This document shows positions 42,511 through 55,132 of a DNA stretch of 64,000 bases, in pieces. Below the pieces are notes generated by a model. That model did not search any database, was not told the origin of the DNA, and was given only the letters and a program-made list of their open reading frames with translations. How positions within the stretch are numbered: the first letter of the stretch is position 1; each line of letters begins with the position of its first letter. The DNA is from CAVSKL01 sp963728475 [NCBI: Candidatus Eiseniibacteriota bacterium] (GTDB lineage Bacteria; Eisenbacteria; RBG-16-71-46; JABDJR01): contig CAVSKL010000001.1 of the NCBI GenBank assembly GCA_963728475.1, forward strand, positions 1,860,001 to 1,924,000. The letters are read 5' to 3'. Both the position numbers and the translations under genes were made by a program.

Positions 42511-44808
42511 TCAGCGGCGGTAGGCGCCCTGGGTGGCGGCGGCCCCGGCCGAGGCCCGCTCGGGGAACCCCGCCCAGCGGGTCCGGAGCCCCAGCACGAA
42601 CGCGACCATGGTCACGATGCCCACCGCGAAGGTGACGTCGCCGAATACCCGCATCCAGCGCAGCGTTTGCATCACCGGGGTCTGGAGGAAGTCGGCCGAG
42701 CGGGCGTACCAGAGGCCCTGGTGCATGCTCGCCCACGCCTGCATGAGCCCCACCGGCAGCAGGCTCAGCGCGACCATCAGCACCAGCCCCGCGTTGAGCG
42801 ACCAGAACGAGACCGCGAGGAGCCTGGAGTTCCACACCCGGTCCATGGAGAATCCTCTCAGGCAGAAGAGCATGAGGCCGATCCCCAGCATCCCGTAGAC
42901 CCCGAACAGCGCGGTGTGGCCGTGCACCGCGGTGGTGTTGAGCCCCTGCACGTAGTAGAGGGCCACCGGGGGGTTGATGAGGAACCCGAACAGCCCCGCT
43001 CCCACCAGGTTCCAGAACGCCACCGCCACGAAGAAGTAGATGGGCCACTTGTAGGCCTGAACCCAGGGGCGGGTCCGGGTGAGGCGGAGGTTGTCGTAGG
43101 CCTCGAACCCGACCAGCACCAGCGGCACGATCTCCAGCGCGCTGAAGGTGGCGCCCAGCGCCAGCACCGCGGTGGGGGTGCCGGTGAAATAGAGGTGGTG
43201 GAAGGTGCCCAGGATCCCCCCGAACAGGAAGATGATGGTGGAGAAGAGCACCGAGGCGGTGGCGGTGGCGGTGCGCACCAGCCCCAGCCGGGTGAACAGG
43301 AAGGCGATGACCGAGGTGGCGAAGACCTCGAAGAAGCCCTCCACCCAGAGGTGGACCACCCACCAGCGCCAGTACTCGGCCATGGCCAGGTTGGTGTGGC
43401 GGCCCCACATGAGTCCCGCCCCGTAGAAGGAGGCGATGGCCACCGCGCTCACCGTGAACATGCCGAGAAGGCTCCGGCTCTCCGACGGCCGCCGGATGGC
43501 CGGCCACAGCGCCCGCACCATGAGCCCCAGCCACAGGAAGAGGCCCACGAACAGGAAGATCTGCCAGAACCGGCCCAGGTCGACGTACTCGTACCCCTGG
43601 TGGCCGAACCAGAAGCTGGCGACGTTGCCCATGCGCTGCTCCACCGAGAACCACTCGCCGGCCATGGAGCCGGCCACGATCACCAGGAGCGCCACGAACA
43701 GGAAGTTCACCCCGAAGCGCTGGAACCTCGGCTCGTGGCCGCTCACCGCGGGGGCCACGAAGAGCCCGGTGGCCAGCCACGCGGTGGCGATCCAGAAGAT
43801 CCCGAGCTGCAGATGCCAGGTGCGGGTGACCGCGTAGGGGAGGTACTTGGCGAGCGGAATGCCGTAGAAGCTCTGGCCCTCCACCCCGTAGTGGGCGGTC
43901 ACGATCCCCATCCCGATCTGGACGAGCATGAGGAGCGCCACCACCCAGAAGTACTTGAGGGTGGCGCGCATGGACGGGGTGAGGGCGAGGTTGCCGAGGG
44001 GGTTGGTCGCGGGAGGGGCCGCCGGTGGGGCCTCGGACCGGCGCTGGGCGGCGAAGAACCAGACCAGGCCCCCGATCCCCGCCAGGAGCACCACGAAGCT
44101 CACCATGGACCAGAGGATGATGCTCCCGGTGGGGGAGTTCCCGATCAGGGGCTCGGCGGGCCAGTTGTTGGTGTAGGTGATGGTGGCGCCCGGGCGGTCG
44201 GTGCCCGCGGCCCACGCCGTCCAGAAGAAGAACGCGTTGAGCTGGGTCCGGCGGCCGGCGGTCTTGATGACGTCGCGGGGAAGCGCGTAGGCGGTCCGGA
44301 GCCCGCGCATCTCCGCCGAGGGATCGTCGCCGAAGAGGGCGTCGTAGTGGGCGGAAACCGCGCGGATGGCCTCGGCCCGGAGCGGCGACACGGTGAGGGT
44401 CCCGGTGGCCGGGTTGTAGGTGTTGGCCCGCAGCTCCGACTTCAGGCGCGCCTGGAGCGCGGCCTGGGTCTCGGGGCCCAGCTCCGCGAAGGGGGCATCG
44501 TGGTCGCGCCGGCCCCAGGCGTCCAGCAGCCAGACGGATTCCCGGTGGAGCCAGTCCGCCGACCAGTCGGGGGCCAGGTAGGCCCCGTGGCCCCAGATGC
44601 TCCCGACCTCCTGGCCGCCCATGGACTGCCAGACGTTCTGCCCGGACTGGATGTCCCGGGCGGTGAAGACGACGGTGCCGTCGGCGGTGGCCACCCGCTC
44701 CGGGATGGGGGGGGCCTGGCGGTAGATCTCGTGCCCGAACCACCCCAGGACCGCGAACGAGGCCAGGGTGACGATGGCGAAACCGATCCAAAGCTTGCGG
44801 GTGTTCAT
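42511..44808 (-). CDS. norB: quinol-dependent nitric oxide reductase (qNOR), single subunit
   Basis: 765 residues. It reduces nitric oxide to nitrous oxide with quinol electrons at the inner membrane. An N-terminal helix and periplasmic domain ('TARDIQSGQNVWQSMGGQEVGSIWGHGAYLAPDWSADWLHRE' region, about 50-100) are the fused NorC-like extension of qNOR. About 13 further helices carry the haem and Fe-B ligands in 'AYAVTRTWHLQLG', 'HLWVEGFFEVFATS' (with the NOR-type Glu), 'GTFHHLYFTG' and 'VHGHTALFGVYGMLGIGL'. It is the first gene of the norB-ric-ywiC operon and is divergent from an Rrf2 regulator, with a well-formed promoter between. Confidence 0.95.
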   Translation of the reverse strand: MNTRKLWIGFAIVTLASFAVLGWFGHEIYRQAPPIPERVATADGTVVFTARDIQSGQNVWQSMGGQEVGSIWGHGAYLAPDWSADWLHRESVWLLDAWGRRDHDAPFAELGPETQAALQARLKSELRANTYNPATGTLTVSPLRAEAIRAVSAHYDALFGDDPSAEMRGLRTAYALPRDVIKTAGRRTQLNAFFFWTAWAAGTDRPGATITYTNNWPAEPLIGNSPTGSIILWSMVSFVVLLAGIGGLVWFFAAQRRSEAPPAAPPATNPLGNLALTPSMRATLKYFWVVALLMLVQIGMGIVTAHYGVEGQSFYGIPLAKYLPYAVTRTWHLQLGIFWIATAWLATGLFVAPAVSGHEPRFQRFGVNFLFVALLVIVAGSMAGEWFSVEQRMGNVASFWFGHQGYEYVDLGRFWQIFLFVGLFLWLGLMVRALWPAIRRPSESRSLLGMFTVSAVAIASFYGAGLMWGRHTNLAMAEYWRWWVVHLWVEGFFEVFATSVIAFLFTRLGLVRTATATASVLFSTIIFLFGGILGTFHHLYFTGTPTAVLALGATFSALEIVPLVLVGFEAYDNLRLTRTRPWVQAYKWPIYFFVAVAFWNLVGAGLFGFLINPPVALYYVQGLNTTAVHGHTALFGVYGMLGIGLMLFCLRGFSMDRVWNSRLLAVSFWSLNAGLVLMVALSLLPVGLMQAWASMHQGLWYARSADFLQTPVMQTLRWMRVFGDVTFAVGIVTMVAFVLGLRTRWAGFPERASAGAAATQGAYRR

Positions 44809-44862
44809 GGTGATCTGCCTCTCCTTACCGGCCGGCAGGGCCGGGCTCCGTGGTACCCGGCA

Positions 44863-44891
44863 ATTACATCGGATTTGATTAAGGGTATCAA
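44863..44891 (-). promoter_or_regulatory. norB promoter
   Basis: Minus strand TTGATA (44891-44886), a 17-nt spacer and TGTAAT (44868-44863). It would start transcription near 44855, about 47 nt before the norB ATG at 44808. The palindrome at 44871-44896 covers the spacer and the -35 box. Confidence 0.6.
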
Positions 44892-44896
44892 GATCC
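44871..44896. promoter_or_regulatory. operator-like palindrome in the norB promoter
   Basis: GGATTTGAT-TAAGGGT-ATCAAGATCC: inverted arms with one extra base on the right. The core is TTGAT-N7-ATCAA, FNR-like half-sites but with 7 instead of 4 bases between. It could bind the neighbouring Rrf2 protein or an FNR relative. Confidence 0.5.
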
Positions 44897-44898
44897 TT

Positions 44899-44927
44899 TT
44901 GTCTTTAATAACTAACGTCCAGATAAT
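44899..44927 (+). promoter_or_regulatory. promoter of the Rrf2 regulator
   Basis: TTGTCT (44899-44904), a 17-nt spacer, GATAAT (44922-44927). It is divergent from the norB promoter, whose -35 lies 8 nt away, inside an AT-rich island of about 80 nt that stands out in this GC-rich window. Confidence 0.55.
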
Positions 44928-45022
44928 AGAATGGTTACGGCGACGATGGATGATTGCCGGGGGGAAACCGGATGTTAGTATGCGCTTGTCCCGGAACGGC
45001 CTCCCGCCGGGCGCGGAGGACA

Positions 45023-45448
45023 ATGATGATCTCTCAGACCGCCGAATACGCGCTTCGGGCCGTGGTGTTCCTGGCCGAGCACCCCGCCAACCGGTGGACG
45101 ACCCAGGCCATCGCGGAGACGACGAAGGTGCCGCCCGGCTACCTGGCCAAGGTGCTCCAGAACCTGGCGCGGGTGGGGGTGGTGGACTCCCAGCGCGGGG
45201 TGCACGGGGGGTTCTCCCTCCGCAAGGCGCCCGCGGACCTGACCGTGCTGGAGGTGGTGGAGGCGGTGGATCCCATCCCGCGCATCCTGGAGTGCCCCCT
45301 CCACCTCGAAGCTCATTCCGACCATCTCTGCCCGCTCCACAGCCGGCTCGACCAGGCGATGGAGGTGATCGAGTCCAGCTTCCGCGACTCGTCCCTGGCC
45401 GACCTCCTGGAGCGCCAGACCTTTCCCCGGCGCGGGCAGAACGACTGA
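45023..45448 (+). CDS. Rrf2-family transcriptional regulator, probably nitric-oxide responsive
   Basis: 141 residues from ATG 45023 (GCGGAGGA upstream). Winged-helix domain with the family start 'MISQTAEYALRAVVFLA', recognition region 'TTQAIAETTKVPPGYLAKVLQNLARVGVV' and wing 'SQRGVHGGFSLRK'. The dimer helix carries only two Cys, 'ILECPLHLEAHSDHLCPLH', set ten residues apart, fewer than the three of NsrR, with several His nearby that could complete a cluster. Position divergent from the qNOR operon suggests it senses nitric oxide and represses that operon. Called NsrR-like only by context. Confidence 0.88.
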   Translation: MMISQTAEYALRAVVFLAEHPANRWTTQAIAETTKVPPGYLAKVLQNLARVGVVDSQRGVHGGFSLRKAPADLTVLEVVEAVDPIPRILECPLHLEAHSDHLCPLHSRLDQAMEVIESSFRDSSLADLLERQTFPRRGQND

Positions 45449-45487
45449 ACGGGCCTTGCTCGCAACCTGCCTCAGCGAGACGCGACG

Positions 45488-45525
45488 CGGCCGCGATCCC
45501 TCGATCGCGGCCGTTTCTTCATTTT
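45488..45525 (+). terminator. rho-independent terminator after the Rrf2 gene
   Basis: CGGCCGCGATC, loop CCTC, GATCGCGGCCG (45488-45513): 11 perfect pairs, followed by TTTCTTCATTTT. It is the best-formed terminator in the window. Confidence 0.88.
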
Positions 45526-45836
45526 ATTACGGTGAAACAAGTTAGATAGATGCTGGGAGGGGCTTCCCGCCCGCCGGGACCCGGCGCGGGGATGCCCTGA
45601 GGCCTCGGGCGTGGTACGCTGAGCGCCTCATGAACCGGCAACCGAACGCGCCCGACCGTTTGCCCCCCCGGACCGCACGGTCTGCGGTACCCCGCGGGCT
45701 CTAGCCCGCCGCCTGTCTCCGACGTTATTTATCCCGATCGGTAAACGAAAGCGCCTCCGATCCCGACCCTGCCGGTGAAGTCCCGGATCCGTTTCCAGGC
45801 GCGCCGGGGGGGAGGCGGCGGACGCACGGAGAGGCC
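45526..45836. other. 311-nt gap and leader before valS
   Basis: No gene seen. It contains small inverted repeats, notably GCGGGC-TCTA-GCCCGC (45694-45709) and GACCG-CA-CGGTC (45671-45682). There is no T-box core (AGGGTGGNACCGCG) and no tRNA-like T-arm. GGAGAGG directly precedes ATG 45837. Confidence 0.4.
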
Positions 45837-48482
<2,646 letters not shown>

Positions 48483-48521
48483 ACCGGGGCGGCGACTGCC
48501 GTCCATCCTGGAGGATCGATC

Positions 48522-49898
48522 ATGAAAGCACTTCGCTCGGTAATCGTGACGGCGGCGGCGGGGGCGGTTCTGGCCGGGGCGGCCTCGGCCGCGGACGCGC
48601 CGGCGCCGTCGGTGTCGCTGACCGTCTACAACCAGAACTTCGCCCTGGTCAAGGACGTCCGGGTCCTGGACCTGAAGCAGGGGAACCAGGAGGTGCGGAT
48701 CGACGACGTGGCCGCGTCCATCGATCCCACCTCGGTCCACTTCGCCGCCCTCGACCACCCCGGGGCGGTGTCGGTGCTGGAGCAGAACTTCCAGTACGAC
48801 CTCGCCTCGGCGGACCGTCTCCTGGACCGCTACCTGAACCTGGACGTGACCGCGGTGCTCAAGGACGGCACCACCCGGGAGGGGACGCTGTTGAGCTACG
48901 ACGGTTCCAGCCTGGTGCTGTCGCCCAAGGGGGAGGGGGCGGTGCTGGTCAACCGGGCCGAGGTCCGCGACGTCCGCCTGGGGGAGATTCCCGGGGGGCT
49001 GGTGGTGAAGCCGACCCTGGTCTGGTCCCTGGCCAGCGACCGCTCCGGCTCGGAGCGCTCGGAGATCTCCTACCTCACCGACGGGGTGAACTGGCACGCC
49101 GAATACGTGGCGGTGGTGAACCAGGCCGACACCGGGCTCAAGCTCGACGGCTGGGTCTCGCTCGACAACAAGTCGGGGGCGACCTACCGGAACGCCAGGC
49201 TCAAGCTGGTGGCGGGGGACGTGCACCGGGTGCAGCCGCCGCCGCCGGTGTTCGCCCCCATGGCCAAGATGGAGAACGTGCGGTCGGCGGCCGCGCCGCA
49301 GTTCGAGGAGCACCCGTTCTTCGAGTACCACGTCTACGCCCTGGAGCGCCCGGCCACGGTGGCCGATCGCGAGACCAAGCAGCTTTCGCTCTTCCCCGGC
49401 GCCCGGGCGGGGGCGAAGAAGGTGCTCACCTACGACGGCGCCCGGAACCCCAAGGACGTCACCGTGCAGATGGAGTTCGTCAATTCCAAGGACAACGGCC
49501 TGGGGATGCCGCTCCCGGCGGGGAAGGTGCGGGTGTTCAAGGAGGATACCGACGGCGCCCTGGAGTTCGTGGGGGAGGACCAGATCGACCACACCCCCCG
49601 CGACGAGAAGGTCCGGGTCTACCTGGGAAACGCCTTCGACGTCGTGGGGGAGCGGACCCGCACCGACTTCAAGCAGATCTCCGACCGTACCCGCGAGGAA
49701 AGCGTGAAGATCCAGGTTCGCAACCACAAGCAGGACGCGGTGGAGGTGACGATCGTCGAGCACCTCTCCGGCGACTGGACGGTGACCCAGAAGAGCATGG
49801 ACTTCAACAAGAAGGACGCCGCCACCATCGAGTTCCCGGTAAAGGTTCCCGCCGGAGGCTCGGTCGAGGTGACCTACACCGCCCGCACCACCTGGTGA
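48522..49898 (+). CDS. secreted DUF4139-domain protein
   Basis: 458 residues, GGAGG ahead of the ATG, 39 nt after valS. Signal peptide at 1-23 (AGAASAAD). The mature protein is beta-rich: an N-terminal 'VSLTVYNQNFALVKDVRVLDL' strand pair, then the DUF4139 core with 'ISYLTDGVNWHAEYVAVVN', 'NARLKLVAGDVHRV', 'NSKDNGLGMPLPAGKVRVFKEDTDG' and 'EVTIVEHLSGDWTV' in turn. The domain's biochemical role is unknown; these proteins are secreted and probably periplasmic. A bidirectional terminator follows. Confidence 0.88.
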   Translation: MKALRSVIVTAAAGAVLAGAASAADAPAPSVSLTVYNQNFALVKDVRVLDLKQGNQEVRIDDVAASIDPTSVHFAALDHPGAVSVLEQNFQYDLASADRLLDRYLNLDVTAVLKDGTTREGTLLSYDGSSLVLSPKGEGAVLVNRAEVRDVRLGEIPGGLVVKPTLVWSLASDRSGSERSEISYLTDGVNWHAEYVAVVNQADTGLKLDGWVSLDNKSGATYRNARLKLVAGDVHRVQPPPPVFAPMAKMENVRSAAAPQFEEHPFFEYHVYALERPATVADRETKQLSLFPGARAGAKKVLTYDGARNPKDVTVQMEFVNSKDNGLGMPLPAGKVRVFKEDTDGALEFVGEDQIDHTPRDEKVRVYLGNAFDVVGERTRTDFKQISDRTREESVKIQVRNHKQDAVEVTIVEHLSGDWTVTQKSMDFNKKDAATIEFPVKVPAGGSVEVTYTARTTW

Positions 49899-49982
49899 GG
49901 CGCTCCCCGCCCGCGGAACCGGATCGCGGGGGGAGAGGCTCCGGCCGGCCGCGGGGAGCGGCGGGCCGCGCCGCATGAGAAA

Positions 49983-50010
49983 GGGCCGCCCCGGACGTCC
50001 GGGGCGGCCC
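49983..50010. terminator. bidirectional terminator between convergent genes
   Basis: GGGCCGCCCCGG-ACGT-CCGGGGCGGCCC, a perfect 12-bp stem. AAA lies on its left and CTTCG on its right, so it can serve both the DUF4139 gene and the convergent lipoprotein gene. Confidence 0.75.
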
Positions 50011-50037
50011 CTTCGCGTACGTCGTTCCCGCCCGAGG

Positions 50038-50625
50038 CTACCGCCCGGCCAGCTCCCGGTGGGCGAGCAGGCTCAGCACGGCGCCGGGATCCACCGAGGT
50101 GGAGGCGCAGCCGGCGTACTCCTTCTGAAAGGTCCCGGTGATGGTGGCGTGGAAGTCGCAGGGCACGGTGCCGGTGCAGTCCCCGGTGTAGGTCGGATGG
50201 AGATCCAGGACCATGGTGAACTGGCTGTCGCTCACCACGGTCAGGGTGCCGGTGTAGGCGGTGACGGTGGTACAGCCGGCCTCGTTCACGGTGTCCCGGC
50301 AGGTGAAGGTGAACTTGTTCCCGGACTGGGTGACGCTGCAACCGCCCAGGTCGCTGCCGCCGGTGAAGTCGTCGCTGCCCGGATCGCACACGGTGTCGGC
50401 GTAGGCGTCGTGCAGGTTGAGCGAGCCGCAGAGCGGGTTGCTGCCGGAGCCGCTGGCGGCGTACTGCACGTTCCAGATCCCGCTCTTCAGGTTCAGGTTG
50501 TCGAACGTGCCGGGATCGGTGACGTTGCCGCCCCCGTTGTCGTTGCTGCCGCCGCAGCCGAGAGCCAGGACGGCCACCGCGCCGGCCAGCGCCGTGGCGA
50601 GGACGAATCGGGTCGCACGGTTCAT
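50038..50625 (-). CDS. Cys-rich lipoprotein, tandem copy C
   Basis: 195 residues from ATG 50625 (AGGAGGAGG upstream; a GTG three codons earlier is possible). Lipoprotein signal ending 'VLALGCGGSND'. The mature domain is beta-rich with about ten Cys, likely disulfides: 'SGIWNVQYAASGSGSNPLCG', 'GGCSVTQSGNKFTFTCRD', 'GCTTVTAYTGTLTVV', 'CDFHATITGTF'. The order of strands and the 'W...C...tC' pattern recur in the two upstream genes, so the three are paralogues. No named family recognised; likely on the periplasmic or outer face of the membrane. Confidence 0.75.
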   Translation of the reverse strand: MNRATRFVLATALAGAVAVLALGCGGSNDNGGGNVTDPGTFDNLNLKSGIWNVQYAASGSGSNPLCGSLNLHDAYADTVCDPGSDDFTGGSDLGGCSVTQSGNKFTFTCRDTVNEAGCTTVTAYTGTLTVVSDSQFTMVLDLHPTYTGDCTGTVPCDFHATITGTFQKEYAGCASTSVDPGAVLSLLAHRELAGR

Positions 50626-50755
50626 GGGGGACACCTCCTCCTAAGGGTTGCGAGCGACGGGTGCGCCGGAACGCGCGCGATGATGCCGCGCCGCCTGCTC
50701 GATTTCAAGGGGGTCGGAAGCCCCCGTCCTCCCCGGCCCGCGGGGGCGCCGGGGT

Positions 50756-51370
50756 TTAGCGCCGGCGGAGGTTTCCCCCCGCCCACGCCTCCAGGAACCG
50801 GTCCACTCCGATCCGCTCCACCGGCTTGCCGTTGACGGTGCAGGTGTCGGCGCCGGCGGCGGAGAGCCAGTGCCCGGTGACCTCGGCGTGGGTGGTGCAA
50901 TCGGGAGCGAAGCTCCGGTAGTCGATGCCGCAGGGGTCGTCCGGCCCGGCCAGGGTCACCCAGGTGTCCACGCCCAGGGCCAGCGTGGTGTCGGTGGTGG
51001 CGCCGCGGCCCCGGAGCTCCACCGAGAGCACACAGGGCGGGGCGTTCAGGAGCTGCCCCGTGCAGTCGAAGCTCACCGAGTCCCCCTCCTGGTGGATGGT
51101 GCAGTTGAAGACCACCGGGGAATTCCCCACCAGGCTGTAGTCGCAGAGGATGGTGTCGGCCACCGCCACCGTCTCCGGGGCCACCGCCAGGCAGGAGTCG
51201 GATCCGGCCCGGGTGAAGACGGAGTTCAAGGTCCAGGTCCCGTTCCGGAGCGAGAGGGTGAACGGGGTCTGGGGCGCGGTGCCGTGGTTGCTCCCGCAGC
51301 CCGGCGCCGCCGGCCCCAGGGCGGCCGCCAGGAGGAGGGCGGTCCAGATCGTGCGCGCGTTCCGAAGCAA
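50756..51370 (-). CDS. Cys-rich lipoprotein, tandem copy B
   Basis: 204 residues from TTG 51370, chosen because GGAAGGAG stands 5 nt before it and a lipoprotein signal ([19 protein letters not shown]) follows. Mature part: '[20 protein letters not shown]', '[23 protein letters not shown]', '[16 protein letters not shown]'. Compared with copy C, the N-terminal Trp strand, paired Cys and terminal 'C-x-x-x-A-x-V/I-T-G' strand line up. Unknown function. The 130-nt gap to copy C carries only the next ribosome-binding site. Confidence 0.68.
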   Translation of the reverse strand: MLRNARTIWTALLLAAALGPAAPGCGSNHGTAPQTPFTLSLRNGTWTLNSVFTRAGSDSCLAVAPETVAVADTILCDYSLVGNSPVVFNCTIHQEGDSVSFDCTGQLLNAPPCVLSVELRGRGATTDTTLALGVDTWVTLAGPDDPCGIDYRSFAPDCTTHAEVTGHWLSAAGADTCTVNGKPVERIGVDRFLEAWAGGNLRRR

Positions 51371-51408
51371 ATCGTCTCCTTCCCCGCGGCCGGGGCCGCG
51401 GGCGGTTC

Positions 51409-51924
51409 TCAGCTCCCCGCCGCGGGGCAGGGTCCGGCCGACGTCCACTGGCCGTGGAAGTCCACCGTGTAATTGCACTGCGTGCCCCCCCCCTCGGGGG
51501 TGACCGACACCGACATGACCACCGCGAACGACTTCCCGTCCTGGGCCACGGTCCCGTTCAGGACCGAGCCGTTGTAGTTGAAGTCGACGGTCCCGAACTG
51601 GATCACCCCGTGGCAGGTCCCGGTGATGGCCCGGTCGTTCACGGTGAAGCTGCAGTTGAGCCCCAGGCCCTGGGCCTGCTGATTCAGGTCGATCCCGTCG
51701 CAGAAGGGGACGTCGTTGCGGTCGACCGGCTGGATGGGGATGCACCCGGTTCCGGAGCCGGTGAAGTTCCCGATGATCTCCCAGTACCCCGCCGCCACGT
51801 CCAGCACCCCCGGATGGGTCCGGGGCGCGGTGCCGCCCGCCGGGGCCCCGCCGTCCCCGTTGCAACCGGCCAGGGCCGACAGCGCCAGGACCGCCGCCGC
51901 GAGCCGGGTTCCGGATTTCGTCAT
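51409..51924 (-). CDS. Cys-rich lipoprotein, tandem copy A
   Basis: 171 residues from ATG 51924, with GGAAAGGAA upstream. Lipoprotein signal ending '[13 protein letters not shown]'. The mature part has '[19 protein letters not shown]', '[20 protein letters not shown]' and '[20 protein letters not shown]', the same strand and Cys plan as copies B and C but with a shorter middle. It is the first of the three on the minus strand and divergent from uvrB, with 174 nt between. Role unknown. Confidence 0.72.
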   Translation of the reverse strand: MTKSGTRLAAAVLALSALAGCNGDGGAPAGGTAPRTHPGVLDVAAGYWEIIGNFTGSGTGCIPIQPVDRNDVPFCDGIDLNQQAQGLGLNCSFTVNDRAITGTCHGVIQFGTVDFNYNGSVLNGTVAQDGKSFAVVMSVSVTPEGGGTQCNYTVDFHGQWTSAGPCPAAGS

Positions 51925-52083
51925 GGCGGAATTCCTTTCCTCGGGTCCGGGCGGGGACCGGCCCCCACCGCAAACGACGTATTGTCCCGGGCGACGGCCG
52001 GTTTGTCCACTCCCGGCGCCGGGGCGGGGCCTCGGGCCGGACCGCCGGGGCCCGGACGCTGTCACCGGGGCCCCGTGGAGCCG

Positions 52084-52089
52084 TATACT
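52084..52089 (+). promoter_or_regulatory. -10-like box directly before uvrB
   Basis: TATACT, 9 nt before ATG 52099 and 3 nt before an in-frame ATG 52093. No Shine-Dalgarno lies between, so a leaderless transcript beginning at the second ATG is likely. No LexA-type box was recognised. Confidence 0.45.
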
Positions 52090-52098
52090 CGAATGCCC

Positions 52099-54105
<2,007 letters not shown>

Positions 54106-54186
54106 CGCCCCGCCGGGAAACCGGTCCCGGCCGCGCCGGCCGGCTCCGGGGCCTCGGGGGCGGCGGAAGGAAGCGGAGGGAGACGC

Positions 54187-55077
54187 ATGCGCGCGAACGC
54201 CCTGATTCCGGTCGTGGTCCTGTTGCTGCCGGCCTGGGCCTGTGCCGCCGGCGGCCGGGCCGAAGCCGCTCCCTATCCGGTGAACGAGGCCTTCGCCGCC
54301 GACACCCTGTTCGCCGACGGCAAGGCGGAGGTGGACGTCTACGACGCGACGGTCACCCGGGAGCGCGCGCCGCGGAACACCGTCGCCTACATGATCCTGG
54401 TGGCCGAGGACCTGGACCCGCAGAAGCTGGTGAAGGCCGACGACTGGCGGCGCCCGGGGCTCCTCCGGACCATGAAGTACGAACTCCAGCTCGCCACCCG
54501 GACCGGGATGATGGAGTACCACGAGGCGCTCAACCTCTGGCTTTCCTCCCCGGGGTGGGAACCGGTGAAGCTCGTCTATTCCCACCAGGACTGGTGCGGG
54601 ATCACCCAGAAGCTGATCCTGAACCACGGGGACCGGAAGACCTTCCGCTACACCAGCTACTGGGACGAGGACGGAAGCCTGGGAGACCTGCCGTCGCCCC
54701 TGACCGGCCGCACCGTGCCCGCCGACGCCCTGCCGGCCTGGCTCCGGGGACTGGACCTCCGGGACGGGCTTCGTTTCGACCTCGAGGTCCTGCCGTCTCT
54801 GGCCGGGGGCAAGGTGGGCAAGCCCGAACCGGTCGAGGGGACGGTGTCGGTGAGCGGGCCGGCCGGCGAGACCGTGCCCGCCGGCACGTTCCGCTCCTGG
54901 GAGGTGAAGGTGGAGTACGGGGGGAAGAGCGAGACCTTCCGGCTGGAGCAGGCGTTTCCCCACCGGGTGGTCTCGTGGACCGACGCCGCCGGCCAGACCT
55001 TCCGCCTGGCCAAGTCGCTCCGGGCCGCCTACTGGACGCTTTCGCAGCCCGGCGACGAGAAGGCGCTCCAACCCTGA
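54187..55077 (+). CDS. secreted protein of unknown function
   Basis: 296 residues; GGAGGGAGA precedes the ATG. Signal peptide at about 1-27 (LIPVVVLLLPAWACAAGG). The mature part has 'YMILVAEDLDPQKLVKADDW', 'VYSHQDWCGITQKLIL' and a beta-rich C terminus ('VSGPAGETVPAGTFRSWEVKVEYGG'). The combination of a 'HQDWCG' motif and a closing 'FRLAKSLRAAYW' segment resembles uncharacterised periplasmic proteins I cannot name. It sits 81 nt after uvrB and 55 nt before nadC, with no sign that it shares their functions. Confidence 0.7.
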   Translation: MRANALIPVVVLLLPAWACAAGGRAEAAPYPVNEAFAADTLFADGKAEVDVYDATVTRERAPRNTVAYMILVAEDLDPQKLVKADDWRRPGLLRTMKYELQLATRTGMMEYHEALNLWLSSPGWEPVKLVYSHQDWCGITQKLILNHGDRKTFRYTSYWDEDGSLGDLPSPLTGRTVPADALPAWLRGLDLRDGLRFDLEVLPSLAGGKVGKPEPVEGTVSVSGPAGETVPAGTFRSWEVKVEYGGKSETFRLEQAFPHRVVSWTDAAGQTFRLAKSLRAAYWTLSQPGDEKALQP

Positions 55078-55119
55078 GCCCGGCCGCCCCGGCGCGTCGC
55101 GCTCGCTGCGCGTCTCGTG

Positions 55120-55125
55120 TAGGAT
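55120..55125 (+). promoter_or_regulatory. -10-like box directly before nadC
   Basis: TAGGAT, 7 nt before ATG 55133, with no Shine-Dalgarno between: another likely leaderless start. Confidence 0.4.
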
Positions 55126-55132
55126 TCCCGGC

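Noticed and set aside
44875-44891. FNR box
   Set aside because: Half-sites TTGAT and ATCAA are 7 nt apart; FNR needs 4.
45526-45836. T-box riboswitch or tRNA gene ahead of valS
   Set aside because: No T-box core sequence, no tRNA T-arm or acceptor pairing; only small hairpins.
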